Shown here one piece after another: positions 38,867 through 46,022 of a DNA stretch of 64,000 bases (within the stretch, counting starts at the first letter, position 1; each line of letters opens with the position of its first letter). This DNA is from Streptomyces sp. NBC_00704. Lineage in GTDB: Bacteria; Actinomycetota; Actinomycetes; Streptomycetales; Streptomycetaceae. Under the pieces are notes generated by a model. That model had not been told where the DNA came from, ran no database searches, and saw nothing but the letters and a program-made list of their open reading frames with translations. The position numbers and the translations under genes are program-made. The stretch is taken from contig NZ_CP109000.1 in assembly GCF_036226605.1 (NCBI RefSeq), forward strand, positions 2,724,501 to 2,788,500, in the 5' to 3' direction.

Positions 38867-39475
38867 TCAGCGCCGGACGAGCTTCCAGGCGGTGGGCAGC
38901 AGGCCCATCGCCAGGGCCGCCTTGAGGGCGTCGCCGATCAGGAAGGGGGTGAGGCCGGCCGCGACGGCGGCGGAGGCGGAGAGGCCCGCCGCGTAGGCCA
39001 GGTACGGGACGCCGACGGCGTAGATGACCGCCTCGCCCAGCAGCATCGTGCCGGCCGTGCGCAGCACGGAGCGGTCGGCGCCGCGGCGGGCCAGGGCGCC
39101 CACGACGGCGGTCGCGAGGATCATGCCGAGGATGTAGCCGAAGGAGACGCCGATGCCCGAGGCGCCGTCGGCGAACCACGGCACGCCCGCGAGCCCGGCG
39201 AGCGCGTACACGGCGAGCGAGGAGACGCCGCGGCGGGCGCCCAGGGTCGTGCCGACGAGCAGCGCGGCGAAGGTCTGGCCGGTCACCGGGACCGGGGTGC
39301 CCGGGACCGGGACCGCGATCTGGGCGGCGAGGCCGGTCAGCGCGGCGCCGCCGAGCACGAGCGCGGCGTCCCGGACACGGGCGGCGCCGGCCCCGCCCAC
39401 GCGCAGCGTGGGGGAAGGGAGCAGGTCGGCGAGGACCTGTCCGGGGCGGGCGGGGGTGACGGCGGCCGTGCTCAT
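38867..39475 (-). CDS. bioY: Biotin transporter substrate-specificity component BioY
   Basis: A 202-residue S component of the ECF-type biotin transporter, with six membrane helices. The family block PVPVTGQTFAALLVG and the following GxxxG-type helix GARRGVSSLAVYALAGLAGVPWFA are clear. It binds biotin and can work alone or with ECF ATPases; no bioM/bioN gene is adjacent. The start is the ATG at 39475 (MSTAAVT); the frame extends to 39559, but that part is not conserved. Confidence 0.93.
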   Translation of the reverse strand: MSTAAVTPARPGQVLADLLPSPTLRVGGAGAARVRDAALVLGGAALTGLAAQIAVPVPGTPVPVTGQTFAALLVGTTLGARRGVSSLAVYALAGLAGVPWFADGASGIGVSFGYILGMILATAVVGALARRGADRSVLRTAGTMLLGEAVIYAVGVPYLAYAAGLSASAAVAAGLTPFLIGDALKAALAMGLLPTAWKLVRR

Positions 39476-39729
39476 GGGAACTCCGCGGAGGTCGTACGGA
39501 TCGGGACACGGCGACGCTATCCCAGCGGGGTCCGCGTGATCACCGTCAGCGATCGACAAACGGGCCGGTCGGGCCTTGGTGGGCTTCGGACAAAGCGTGG
39601 GGGTTACACCCGGTCCGGGGTGACGCCGGTCACTGAGGTGGGGTGGTGCGGGCTACGCGGGCCCGGCGGGAGCCGTCTGTAGGGTTCCGCCAATCGCGTC
39701 GGCGGCCGTCTCGCCCGTCGGTCGCCGTC

Positions 39730-39758
39730 TGGGCAGGACCGGTCCCCGCTGCTAGCTT
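39730..39758 (+). promoter_or_regulatory. Promoter of leader peptide 1 and the ROK gene
   Basis: TGGGCA (39730-39735), a 17-nt spacer and TAGCTT (39753-39758) end 6 nt before the leader ATG at 39765. The leader would be translated leaderless. Confidence 0.5.
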
Positions 39759-39764
39759 CGAGCC

Positions 39765-39857
39765 ATGGTTGCCCAGGCCCAGGCTCTGAACTTCTCGTCG
39801 CGTCGCCATGTCGACCTGCGACGGGTGAGCACTGCCGTCTGTCGCCCCGCGGTGTGA
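39765..39857 (+). CDS. Cysteine leader peptide 1 (30 codons)
   Basis: A 30-codon ORF with the R-R/H-x-VDL-R-R-V-S-x-x-x-C signature (RRHVDLRRVSTAVC) that I recall from Streptomyces 'putative leader peptides' upstream of sulfur genes. Its single Cys is residue 26, four residues before the stop. It is too short for usual gene calls. The RNA around the Cys codon (39830-39842, CACTGCCGTCTGT) is complementary to 39894-39908 over 13 bp with a 2-nt bulge. The stop is 85 nt before the ROK start. It probably senses cysteine availability by stalling at the Cys codon. Confidence 0.7.
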   Translation: MVAQAQALNFSSRRHVDLRRVSTAVCRPAV

Positions 39858-39908
39858 GGCGGGCGGAACCGGTCATCCGGCGCGCCGCGCTCCACAGACG
39901 GCGCAGTG
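39830..39908 (+). promoter_or_regulatory. Attenuator stem pairing the leader-1 Cys codon region
   Basis: CACTGCCGTCTGT at 39830-39842 pairs with ACAGACGGC-GC-AGTG at 39894-39908 (13 bp, GC bulge). A ribosome stalled at the Cys codon (39840-39842) would cover the 5' arm and free the 3' arm. Nearer the ROK start, ACTTC-CGAG-GAAGT (39924-39937) folds over the Shine-Dalgarno. Confidence 0.55.
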
Positions 39909-39942
39909 TCGGACCGGCTCCTGACTTCCGAGGAAGTTCCCC

Positions 39943-41157
39943 ATGCCTCGTACCGCGGCTCCCCCCGCCCTGGTCTCCCTTCTCACCCGTGTCGCCGACA
40001 GCGACCGCCGGCGTACCAGCGCCAGCGTGATCCTGCGGTCCGTGCTGGAGCACGGGCCGGTGGCGCGCTCCACCATCGCCCGGCTGACGGGGCTGTCCCC
40101 CGCGTCGGTCACCGACCACTGCGCCCGGCTGGCCCGTGTCGGGCTGCTGCGGGAGGCGGACGCGCCCCGGCGCAGCAACGGCGTGGGCCGCCCGCACGTT
40201 CCCGTGGACCTGGACGACTCCCGGTTCGTGGTGGGCGGCGTCCATGTGGCGGCGTCCTGCACGACCGTCTCCCTGCTGGACCTGCGCGGACGGGTGGTGG
40301 CGCGGCGGAGGTCGGGGCATCGCGGTCTCGAACCGTCGAAGGTGCTGGCGCGGGCGGCCGACGGGCTGGCCGCGCTGCTGGACGAGACCCCGGGCCGCCG
40401 CCCGCTGGCGCTGGGAGTGGCCGCGGGCGGCTGGGTGGACCGGGACTCGGGGACCGTCGTCGAGCATCCGCTGCTGGGCTGGCGGGACGTGCCGGTGCGC
40501 GAGGCGATGAGCGCCCGCACCGGGCTGGCGGTCCATGTCGACGGTCATGCGCGGGCGCTGGTCAACGCGGAGCGGTTGTTCGGGCGGGCCCGCGGCAGCC
40601 GCAGCGTGCTGCACCTGTTCGTCGGGAACCTGGTCGACGCGGCCTTCGCCACGCATGACGAGGTGCACCACGGGCCGCGTTCCCAGTCCGGGTCGATCGC
40701 CCATCTGCCGTTGCCCGGCGGCACGCGGCCCTGCGACTGCGGCCGGATCGGCTGCCTCCAGGCGGAGCTGGGCGAGCGGACGCTGGGCCGGCGGGCCCGG
40801 GACGCGGGGGTGACCGACGGGGTGGACCCGATGGACGTGGTGGCCGCCGCGGACGCGGGGAACCCGGTGGCGGCACGGCTGCTGCGGGAGCGGGCGCGGA
40901 TGGTGGGGCGGGCGGCCGGCCTGCTGCTGGACGTGCTCAATCCGGAGCGGGTGGTCGTCACGGAGGTGGGGGTGCTGTTCCGGGAGGACTGCCTGGCCGC
41001 GCTGCGCGACGAGGTGGGAGCGCAGCGCGCGGCCGCCGTCTCGCCGAGCAGTTTCCCGGACGCGGTGGCGGCCGTGGCGGGCGGGGCGGTGGCGCTGGAC
41101 GTGCTCTACCGCGACCCGCTGACCCTTTCCGCGGACGCGGCGCCCCTTCCGACTTAA
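39943..41157 (+). CDS. ROK-family transcriptional regulator
   Basis: A 404-residue regulator. The N-terminal winged helix (STIARLTGLSPASVTDHCARL, about residues 46-66) is joined to a ROK sugar-kinase-like domain with the zinc motif CDCGRIGCLQAE near residue 265. ROK regulators usually sense sugars or their phosphates, so a sulfur role is inferred from context. AGGAAG upstream of the ATG is sequestered in a short hairpin. The next gene in the same direction is the substrate-binding protein, 368 nt away with its own promoter. A likely operator lies right after this gene's stop. Confidence 0.85.
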   Translation: MPRTAAPPALVSLLTRVADSDRRRTSASVILRSVLEHGPVARSTIARLTGLSPASVTDHCARLARVGLLREADAPRRSNGVGRPHVPVDLDDSRFVVGGVHVAASCTTVSLLDLRGRVVARRRSGHRGLEPSKVLARAADGLAALLDETPGRRPLALGVAAGGWVDRDSGTVVEHPLLGWRDVPVREAMSARTGLAVHVDGHARALVNAERLFGRARGSRSVLHLFVGNLVDAAFATHDEVHHGPRSQSGSIAHLPLPGGTRPCDCGRIGCLQAELGERTLGRRARDAGVTDGVDPMDVVAAADAGNPVAARLLRERARMVGRAAGLLLDVLNPERVVVTEVGVLFREDCLAALRDEVGAQRAAAVSPSSFPDAVAAVAGGAVALDVLYRDPLTLSADAAPLPT

Positions 41158-41173
41158 TTCAGAAACTCCGAAT
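41157..41173. promoter_or_regulatory. Inverted repeat next to the -35, candidate ROK operator
   Basis: ATTCAGA-AAC-TCCGAAT: 7-nt arms with one mismatch and a 3-nt spacer, starting in the ROK stop codon and ending 1 nt before TTGACA. Confidence 0.5.
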
Positions 41174-41174
41174 G

Positions 41175-41204
41175 TTGACAGGGCTCGGGCCCGGACCGGA
41201 AAAT
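41175..41204 (+). promoter_or_regulatory. Promoter of the sulfur-uptake genes
   Basis: A consensus TTGACA (41175-41180), an 18-nt spacer and GAAAAT (41199-41204). It predicts a start at about 41211, at the ATG of leader 2. Confidence 0.65.
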
Positions 41205-41211
41205 CATATCC

Positions 41212-41238
41212 ATGAGCTGTCGCACTTTCTGTTGCTGA
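41212..41238 (+). CDS. Cysteine leader peptide 2 (MSCRTFCC)
   Basis: An eight-codon ORF, Met-Ser-Cys-Arg-Thr-Phe-Cys-Cys-stop, with three Cys of eight residues. It begins 7 nt after the -10 element of the promoter at 41175-41204, which fits leaderless translation. A small hairpin (CCCGG-TGCG-CCGGG, 41242-41255) starts 3 nt after its stop, and a longer GC-rich region follows. Its position upstream of a sulfonate-type ABC operon suggests cysteine-dependent attenuation. It is too short for statistical support; the evidence is the Cys density plus the position. Confidence 0.55.
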   Translation: MSCRTFCC

Positions 41239-41345
41239 CGCCCCGGTGCGCCGGGAGCGCGCCCTTCTCCCCGCCCCCGCGCGGGTGAATTCCCTCCTTC
41301 GGCGAGTTTCCTCTGCCGGTCCTTTTCCGCATTCCGTCGCGCCTG

Positions 41346-41410
41346 GTCATGTCCTGTCGTCATGAACTGTCGCCGTGTTCTGTCGTCGTGTTCTGTCGTC
41401 ACGTCCTGTC
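41346..41410 (+). repeat. 13-nt tandem repeat carrying Cys codons, five units
   Basis: Five contiguous 13-nt units with consensus GTCRTGTYCTGTC at 41346, 41359, 41372, 41385 and 41398. TGT is at positions 10-12 of every unit. Because 13 is not a multiple of three, Cys codons fall in each reading frame in turn. A reading frame open from an ATG at 41349 runs into the binding-protein gene. Confidence 0.8.
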
Positions 41411-41525
41411 GCGCCTCGCACCGCCTCGTTGTGCCCGCCATGCCCGCCCTGTGTGTCTGCCGCCGCCGACGCCTTTGTCTCCGTTGCCGCTGCCAGGCTC
41501 TCTCCGTTTCCCTGGGGGTCCTCCC

Positions 41526-42596
41526 ATGCCCGTTTCCCGCACCACGTCCGGCGTCGACCGGCGTCTCTTCCTCACCTCCCTGCTCGGCGCCGCCGCCGGG
41601 GTCGCCGGGCTCAGCGGCTGCGCGCAGAGCAGCGCCGCCACCGGCGGCGAGGCCGCCCCGACCGCTCCGCTCGCCGCCAAGGTGCCCGCCGGCACGAGCC
41701 TGAAGATCGCCTCCTTCCAGGGCCAGCAGGAGTTGCAGCTCAAACTGGCGCATCTGCCCGATCTGCCCTTCGAGGTGTCGAGCTGGCTGAACATCGGGGC
41801 GGGTCCGGACGTCATCAACGCGTTCCGCGCGAAATCCCTGGACCTCGCCAACAACGCCGGCATCCCGCCGATCCAGGCGCATTACCAGGGCTTCGACGCG
41901 AAGATCGTCGCGATCAACGTCACCCGCAGGCCGAACTACGTCTTCGCCACCAAGCCGGGAAGCGACATCCGTACCGTCGACGACTTCCGCGGAAAAAAAC
42001 TGGCGTTCTCCCAGGGCCAGGCCCAGGGCGTCGTCCTGCTGCGGGCGCTGAAGAAGGCCGGCCTGAAGTACGACGACGTGAAGCTCGTCCCGCTGACCAG
42101 CAACCAGTTCCTCACCGCCCTTCAGTCGGGCCAGGTGGACATCGCCCCGCTCGGCAACACCCAGTCGCCGGCCTATCTCAAGCAGTACGGGTCCAAGGGC
42201 GCCCGTGTCATCACCACCGACGTCGTCGACCTGCTCAGCCTGCTGTGGGCGCCGGCGTCCGTCCTGAACGACAGGGCGAAGGCGGCCGCCGTCGCCGCGT
42301 TCATCCCGCAGTGGGCGCAGGGCCTGGTGTGGAGCTACGAGAACCCCGACGCCTGGAACGAGGAGTTCTTCGTCAAGACGCAGAACCTGACCCCCGACCA
42401 GGCCAAGTCGATCACCGCACTCGCCAACAAGCCGCTGTTCCAGCCGAGTTGGGACGAGGCCGTCAAGTGGGAGCAGGAGACCGCGGACCTCCTCGCGGAG
42501 GGCGGCTTCGTGAAGAAGTTCGACGTCGCCTCGCTCTTCGACCACCGCTTCGAGGGCATCGCCGCCAAGTCCGTGGCAGCCGAGTACCGGAGGTGA
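41526..42596 (+). CDS. SsuA-like substrate-binding lipoprotein
   Basis: A 356-residue periplasmic-type binding protein. The signal has a Tat-like DRRLFL and a lipobox LSGC with Cys32 as the acylation site. The mature part has the NMT1/SsuA-like fold, with conserved AQGVVLLRALKKAGL and QVDIAPLGNTQSPAYL. This family binds aliphatic sulfonates, taurine or nitrate. Neighbouring permease, ATPase and FMN monooxygenase genes favour sulfonates or related organosulfur. I chose the ATG at 41526 (GGGGG 7 nt upstream), not the in-frame ATG at 41349, which would add a Cys/Pro-rich segment before the signal peptide. Confidence 0.88.
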   Translation: MPVSRTTSGVDRRLFLTSLLGAAAGVAGLSGCAQSSAATGGEAAPTAPLAAKVPAGTSLKIASFQGQQELQLKLAHLPDLPFEVSSWLNIGAGPDVINAFRAKSLDLANNAGIPPIQAHYQGFDAKIVAINVTRRPNYVFATKPGSDIRTVDDFRGKKLAFSQGQAQGVVLLRALKKAGLKYDDVKLVPLTSNQFLTALQSGQVDIAPLGNTQSPAYLKQYGSKGARVITTDVVDLLSLLWAPASVLNDRAKAAAVAAFIPQWAQGLVWSYENPDAWNEEFFVKTQNLTPDQAKSITALANKPLFQPSWDEAVKWEQETADLLAEGGFVKKFDVASLFDHRFEGIAAKSVAAEYRR

Positions 42597-42601
42597 CCGC
42601 C

Positions 42602-43555
42602 ATGACCACCAGCACCGACACCAGCACCGGCGCGGAGATCGGCAAGGACGCCGGAACGAGCAAGGAGGCCGGCGCCGGCAAGGACGCCGGGACGGGCGGC
42701 GCAGCGGGCGCGGCCGTGACCGGGGCTCCCGCCGCCCCCGTGACGGCAGCCGACGCATCCCGGGCCCGCCGCCGGCGCCGCCGCGGGCTGGCTCCCGGCA
42801 GGCCCTGGCCGGCCTCCCGCCTCGCCGGACCGCTGCTCCTGATCGCCCTGTGGGCCGCCGCCTCCGCCGCCGGGCGGCTGGACACGGGGGCGATCCCCGC
42901 CCCCTGGACGGTGGTCGAGACCGGCGTCCACCTGTGGACGGACGGGACGCTGACCACCGACGTCCTCACCTCGCTGGAGCGCGCCGCATACGGCTTCGCG
43001 ATCGGTCTCGTCGCCGGGGTGGCGCTCGCGCTGCTCTCGGGGCTGACCCGCACCGGCGAGGCGCTGATCGACGGGACGGTGCAGCTCAACCGGGCGATCC
43101 CGACCCTCGGTCTGATCCCGCTGTTCATCCTCTGGCTGGGCATCGGCGAGACCTTCAAGACCGCGATCATCGCCATCGTCGTCTACATCCCGATCTACCT
43201 CAACACGCATGCCGCGCTGTCCGGCATCGACCACCGGTTCGTCGAACTCGCCGAGGTGCAGGGCCTGTCGAAGGTCCGCTTCATCCGGCAGATCGTGATC
43301 CCCGGCGCACTGCCCGGATTCTTCGTGGGACTCCGGCTCGGCGTCACCGGATCCTGGCTCGGCCTGGTCGTGCTGGAGCAGATCAACGCCACCAGCGGGC
43401 TCGGCTACATGATGTTCCAGGCGCAGAACTACGGCCAGTCGGACGTCATCCTGGTCGGCCTCCTCATCTACGGCGTCTTCGGCCTGATCTCCGACAGCGC
43501 GGTCCGTCTCATCGAACGGAGGGTGCTGTCGTGGCGCCGCACACTGAGCAACTGA
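42602..43555 (+). CDS. SsuC-like ABC transporter permease
   Basis: A 317-residue permease. The first 70 residues are a Gly/Ala/Lys-rich and then Arg-rich cytosolic extension, followed by six membrane helices. The EAA loop is ELAEVQGLSKVRFIRQIVIPGALP near residue 220. It moves the substrate delivered by the lipoprotein. GGAGG upstream overlaps the previous stop, 5 nt away, so expression is coupled. A GTG three codons upstream (42593) is an alternative start. Confidence 0.9.
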   Translation: MTTSTDTSTGAEIGKDAGTSKEAGAGKDAGTGGAAGAAVTGAPAAPVTAADASRARRRRRRGLAPGRPWPASRLAGPLLLIALWAAASAAGRLDTGAIPAPWTVVETGVHLWTDGTLTTDVLTSLERAAYGFAIGLVAGVALALLSGLTRTGEALIDGTVQLNRAIPTLGLIPLFILWLGIGETFKTAIIAIVVYIPIYLNTHAALSGIDHRFVELAEVQGLSKVRFIRQIVIPGALPGFFVGLRLGVTGSWLGLVVLEQINATSGLGYMMFQAQNYGQSDVILVGLLIYGVFGLISDSAVRLIERRVLSWRRTLSN

Positions 43556-44268
43556 CCCGGCCCGCCGCCGTCCGGCTGCGCGGTCTGACCCGGTCCTTCG
43601 ACGGACGCACCGTCCTGGACGGCATCGACCTGGACATCCCCGCGGGCCAGTTCGTGGCCCTGCTCGGGCACAGCGGGTCCGGCAAGAGCACCCTGCTGCG
43701 GGCGGTCGCCGGCCTGGACCACGAGGTCACCGGGGACGGCGAGTTGACGGCCCCGGAGCGGGTGTCCGTCGTCTTCCAGGACTCCCGGCTGCTGCCCTGG
43801 CGGCGGGTGCTGGACAACGTGCTGCTCGGCCTGGACGGCAAGGAGGCCGTGCGCAGGGGGCGCGAGGCGCTCGCCGAGGTCGGGCTGAAGGGCCGCGAAC
43901 GGGCCTGGCCCAACGAGCTGTCCGGCGGTGAGGCGCAGCGTGCCGCGCTGGCCCGCTCGCTGGTGCGTGAGCCCGAACTGCTGCTGGCCGACGAGCCGTT
44001 CGGGGCGCTGGACGCCCTGACCCGCATCAGGATGCACGCCCTGCTGCGGGTGCTGTGGGAGGCCCACCGGCCGTCCGTGCTGCTGGTCACGCACGACGTG
44101 GACGAGGCGATCGTGCTCGCCGACCGGGTCCTCGTCCTCGACCACGGGCGCATCGGGCTCGACCTGACCGTCGAGCGGCCGCACCCGCGCTCGTACCGGG
44201 ATCCGCTGCTCGGCGAGTACCGCGAGCGGCTGCTGGCGGCGCTGGGCGTGACGACGGACGTCGCCTGA
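43531..44268 (+). CDS. SsuB-like ABC transporter ATP-binding protein
   Basis: A 245-residue ATPase. Walker A is GHSGSGKS at 46-53, the signature is NELSGGEAQR near 130, and Walker B is LLLADEPFGALD near 150. It starts at a GTG (43531) with GGAGGG 7 nt upstream, inside the last 25 nt of the permease gene, so translation is coupled. It powers uptake of the substrate. Confidence 0.92.
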   Translation: MAPHTEQLTRPAAVRLRGLTRSFDGRTVLDGIDLDIPAGQFVALLGHSGSGKSTLLRAVAGLDHEVTGDGELTAPERVSVVFQDSRLLPWRRVLDNVLLGLDGKEAVRRGREALAEVGLKGRERAWPNELSGGEAQRAALARSLVREPELLLADEPFGALDALTRIRMHALLRVLWEAHRPSVLLVTHDVDEAIVLADRVLVLDHGRIGLDLTVERPHPRSYRDPLLGEYRERLLAALGVTTDVA

Positions 44269-44281
44269 CCCCGCCACCTCG

Positions 44282-44338
44282 CCCCTCCCTCTCCTCTCCT
44301 TCTTCTCTCTCCTCTCTCTCCTCTCTTTCTCTCTCCCC
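44282..44338 (+). repeat. 57-nt uninterrupted pyrimidine tract
   Basis: Every base is C or T between the ATPase stop and the monooxygenase gene, in CTCTC and TTCTC runs. In the RNA it is unstructured, C-rich and lacks G, as a Rho-utilisation site would be; as DNA it could form a triplex. Confidence 0.85.
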
Positions 44339-44365
44339 GTACCTGTCCGAAGCGAAGGACACTCC

Positions 44366-45706
44366 ATGCCCCGCCAGCTTCATCTGAACGCCTTCCTCAT
44401 GAACACCGGTCACCACGAGGCCTCGTGGCGGCTGCCCGAGAGCGATCCGTACGCCCATGTGGAGTTGGACCACTACGTCCGGCTGGCCCGGACCGCCGAG
44501 CGCGGCGCCTTCGACTCCCTGTTCCTGGCCGACGGGCCGCAGCTGTGGAGCGACATCGCCCAGCGGCCGGCCGGCGCCCTGGAGCCGCTCACCCTGCTGA
44601 CCGCGCTGGCGACGGCCACCGAGCACATCGGCCTGATCGCCACCGCGTCCACCTCCTACAACTCCCCTTACAACCTGGCCCGCAAGTTCGCCTCGCTGGA
44701 CATCATCAGCGGCGGCCGGGCGGGGTGGAACATCGTCACCACGGCGGGTGCGGAGGCGGCGCGCAACTTCGGTCTCGACGCCGAGCCCGCGCACGCCGAG
44801 CGCTACGCCCGGGCCGCCGAGTTCCTCGACGTGGCCCTCAAGCTCTGGGACAGCTGGGAGGACGACGCGATCGTCGCCGACAAGGCGGCCGGCGTCTGGG
44901 GCGACGACGACAAGATCCACCCGCCCCGGCACCGGGGGACGTACTTCAGCGTCGAGGGCGCCCTCAACGTCCCGCGTTCGCCGCAGGGTTATCCGCTGCT
45001 GGTGCAGGCGGGGTCGAGCGAGGACGGCAAGGCGTTCGCCGCCCGGTACGCGGAGGCGGTGTTCACCGCGCAGCAGACGCTCGCCGACGCGCAGGCGTTC
45101 TACGCGGACATCAAGGCGCGGGCCGCGGCGCAGGGCCGCGACCCCGGCCATCTCAAGGTGCTGCCGGGCATCGTGCCGGTGATCGGCTCGACGGAGGCGG
45201 AGGCGCGGGCCGCGGAGCACGTCCTGGAGGCGCACATCGTGCACACGCACGGGGTGCGGCGCCTGGAGCAGCTGCTCCAACTGGCGCCCGGGACACTGGA
45301 GCTGGACGCCCAGCTGCCCGCGGACCTGCCGCCCGAGGACGCCATCGAGGGCGCCAAGAGCCGTTACACCCTGATCGTGGAGCTGGCCCGGCGCGAACGC
45401 CTCACGGTGCGGCAGCTGGTGGGGCGGCTCGGCGGCGGGCGCGGGCACCTGACCTTCGCCGGCACGCCCGAGCAGGTCGCCGACGCGATCGAGACCTGGT
45501 TCACCCAGGGCGCCGCCGACGGCTTCAACATCATGCCCGCGGTGCTGCCGTCCGGCCTCGACGCCTTCGTCGACCACGTCGTGCCGCTGCTGCGCGCCCG
45601 CGGTCTGCTGCGGACCGGATACGGGGCGCGCACGACCCTGCGCGAGAGGTACGGCCTGCCCCGCCCCGCCAACCAGTACGTCCGCCCGGCGCTCGCCACC
45701 GTCTGA
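44366..45706 (+). CDS. NtaA/SnaA/DszA-family FMN-dependent monooxygenase
   Basis: A 446-residue LLM-class flavin monooxygenase of the NtaA/SnaA/DszA branch. It has an N-terminal beta-barrel start, the block ISGGRAGWNIVTTAG near 115-130 and ADGFNIMPAVLPSGLD near 385. It uses reduced FMN from a separate reductase to oxidise substrates such as sulfones, sulfonates or nitrilotriacetate. Beside sulfonate-type transport genes it would release sulfite from an organosulfur compound, which is inference. AAGGAC about 6 nt upstream supports the ATG. No flavin reductase gene is adjacent. Confidence 0.9.
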   Translation: MPRQLHLNAFLMNTGHHEASWRLPESDPYAHVELDHYVRLARTAERGAFDSLFLADGPQLWSDIAQRPAGALEPLTLLTALATATEHIGLIATASTSYNSPYNLARKFASLDIISGGRAGWNIVTTAGAEAARNFGLDAEPAHAERYARAAEFLDVALKLWDSWEDDAIVADKAAGVWGDDDKIHPPRHRGTYFSVEGALNVPRSPQGYPLLVQAGSSEDGKAFAARYAEAVFTAQQTLADAQAFYADIKARAAAQGRDPGHLKVLPGIVPVIGSTEAEARAAEHVLEAHIVHTHGVRRLEQLLQLAPGTLELDAQLPADLPPEDAIEGAKSRYTLIVELARRERLTVRQLVGRLGGGRGHLTFAGTPEQVADAIETWFTQGAADGFNIMPAVLPSGLDAFVDHVVPLLRARGLLRTGYGARTTLRERYGLPRPANQYVRPALATV

Positions 45707-45735
45707 AAGACCCCGTCATGCCGGTCCGCCACAGG

Positions 45736-45773
45736 GCGGGCAGCCCCTCCGCAGACGTGGAGGGGCTGCCCGC
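45736..45773 (+). terminator. Terminator of the sulfur-uptake operon
   Basis: A perfect 15-bp stem (45736-45750 with 45759-45773) and an 8-nt loop, 30 nt after the monooxygenase stop. Confidence 0.9.
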
Positions 45774-45953
45774 ACTGTGGGCGTTCTGGCCGTCTCACCC
45801 CTTGGGCGAGCCGGCACCCGCCACGCCTGCTTGCCGCATGGACGCACTTGCAAGTAACTTGCAAGAAGGCCGCCGGGTCATAAAGCTCCGCGCAGCCGCG
45901 TCCTGCCTCGTGATCGTCTTCTCAACTTTCGCACCGGCGGACGGAACGACGGA
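45774..45953 (+). other. Region with phased CTTGCAAG palindromes, possible gene remnant
   Basis: ACTTGCAAGT (45846-45855) and ACTTGCAAG (45857-45865) are CTTGCAAG palindromes 11 bp apart, like MalR-type maltose operators as I recall them. An ORF of 44 codons (45838-45972) has a signal-peptide-like stretch (RAAASCLVIVFSTFAPADG) but its last codons are in a terminator. It may be a decayed secreted-enzyme gene. Confidence 0.35.
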
Positions 45954-45984
45954 AGCCCCCGTGAGGACGTGACTCACGGGGGCT
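45954..45984 (-). terminator. Terminator of the DsbA-like gene
   Basis: A 12-bp perfect stem (45954-45965 with 45973-45984), 39 nt past the stop of the minus-strand gene. Confidence 0.85.
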
Positions 45985-46022
45985 CTCCCATGGCCGGCGG
46001 AACCCTCCCGCCGACCGGGCGG

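Noticed and set aside
41349..41525. Extension of the binding protein to the ATG at 41349
   Set aside because: It would place 59 Cys/Pro-rich residues before a clear lipoprotein signal peptide. The ATG at 41526 has a ribosome-binding site.
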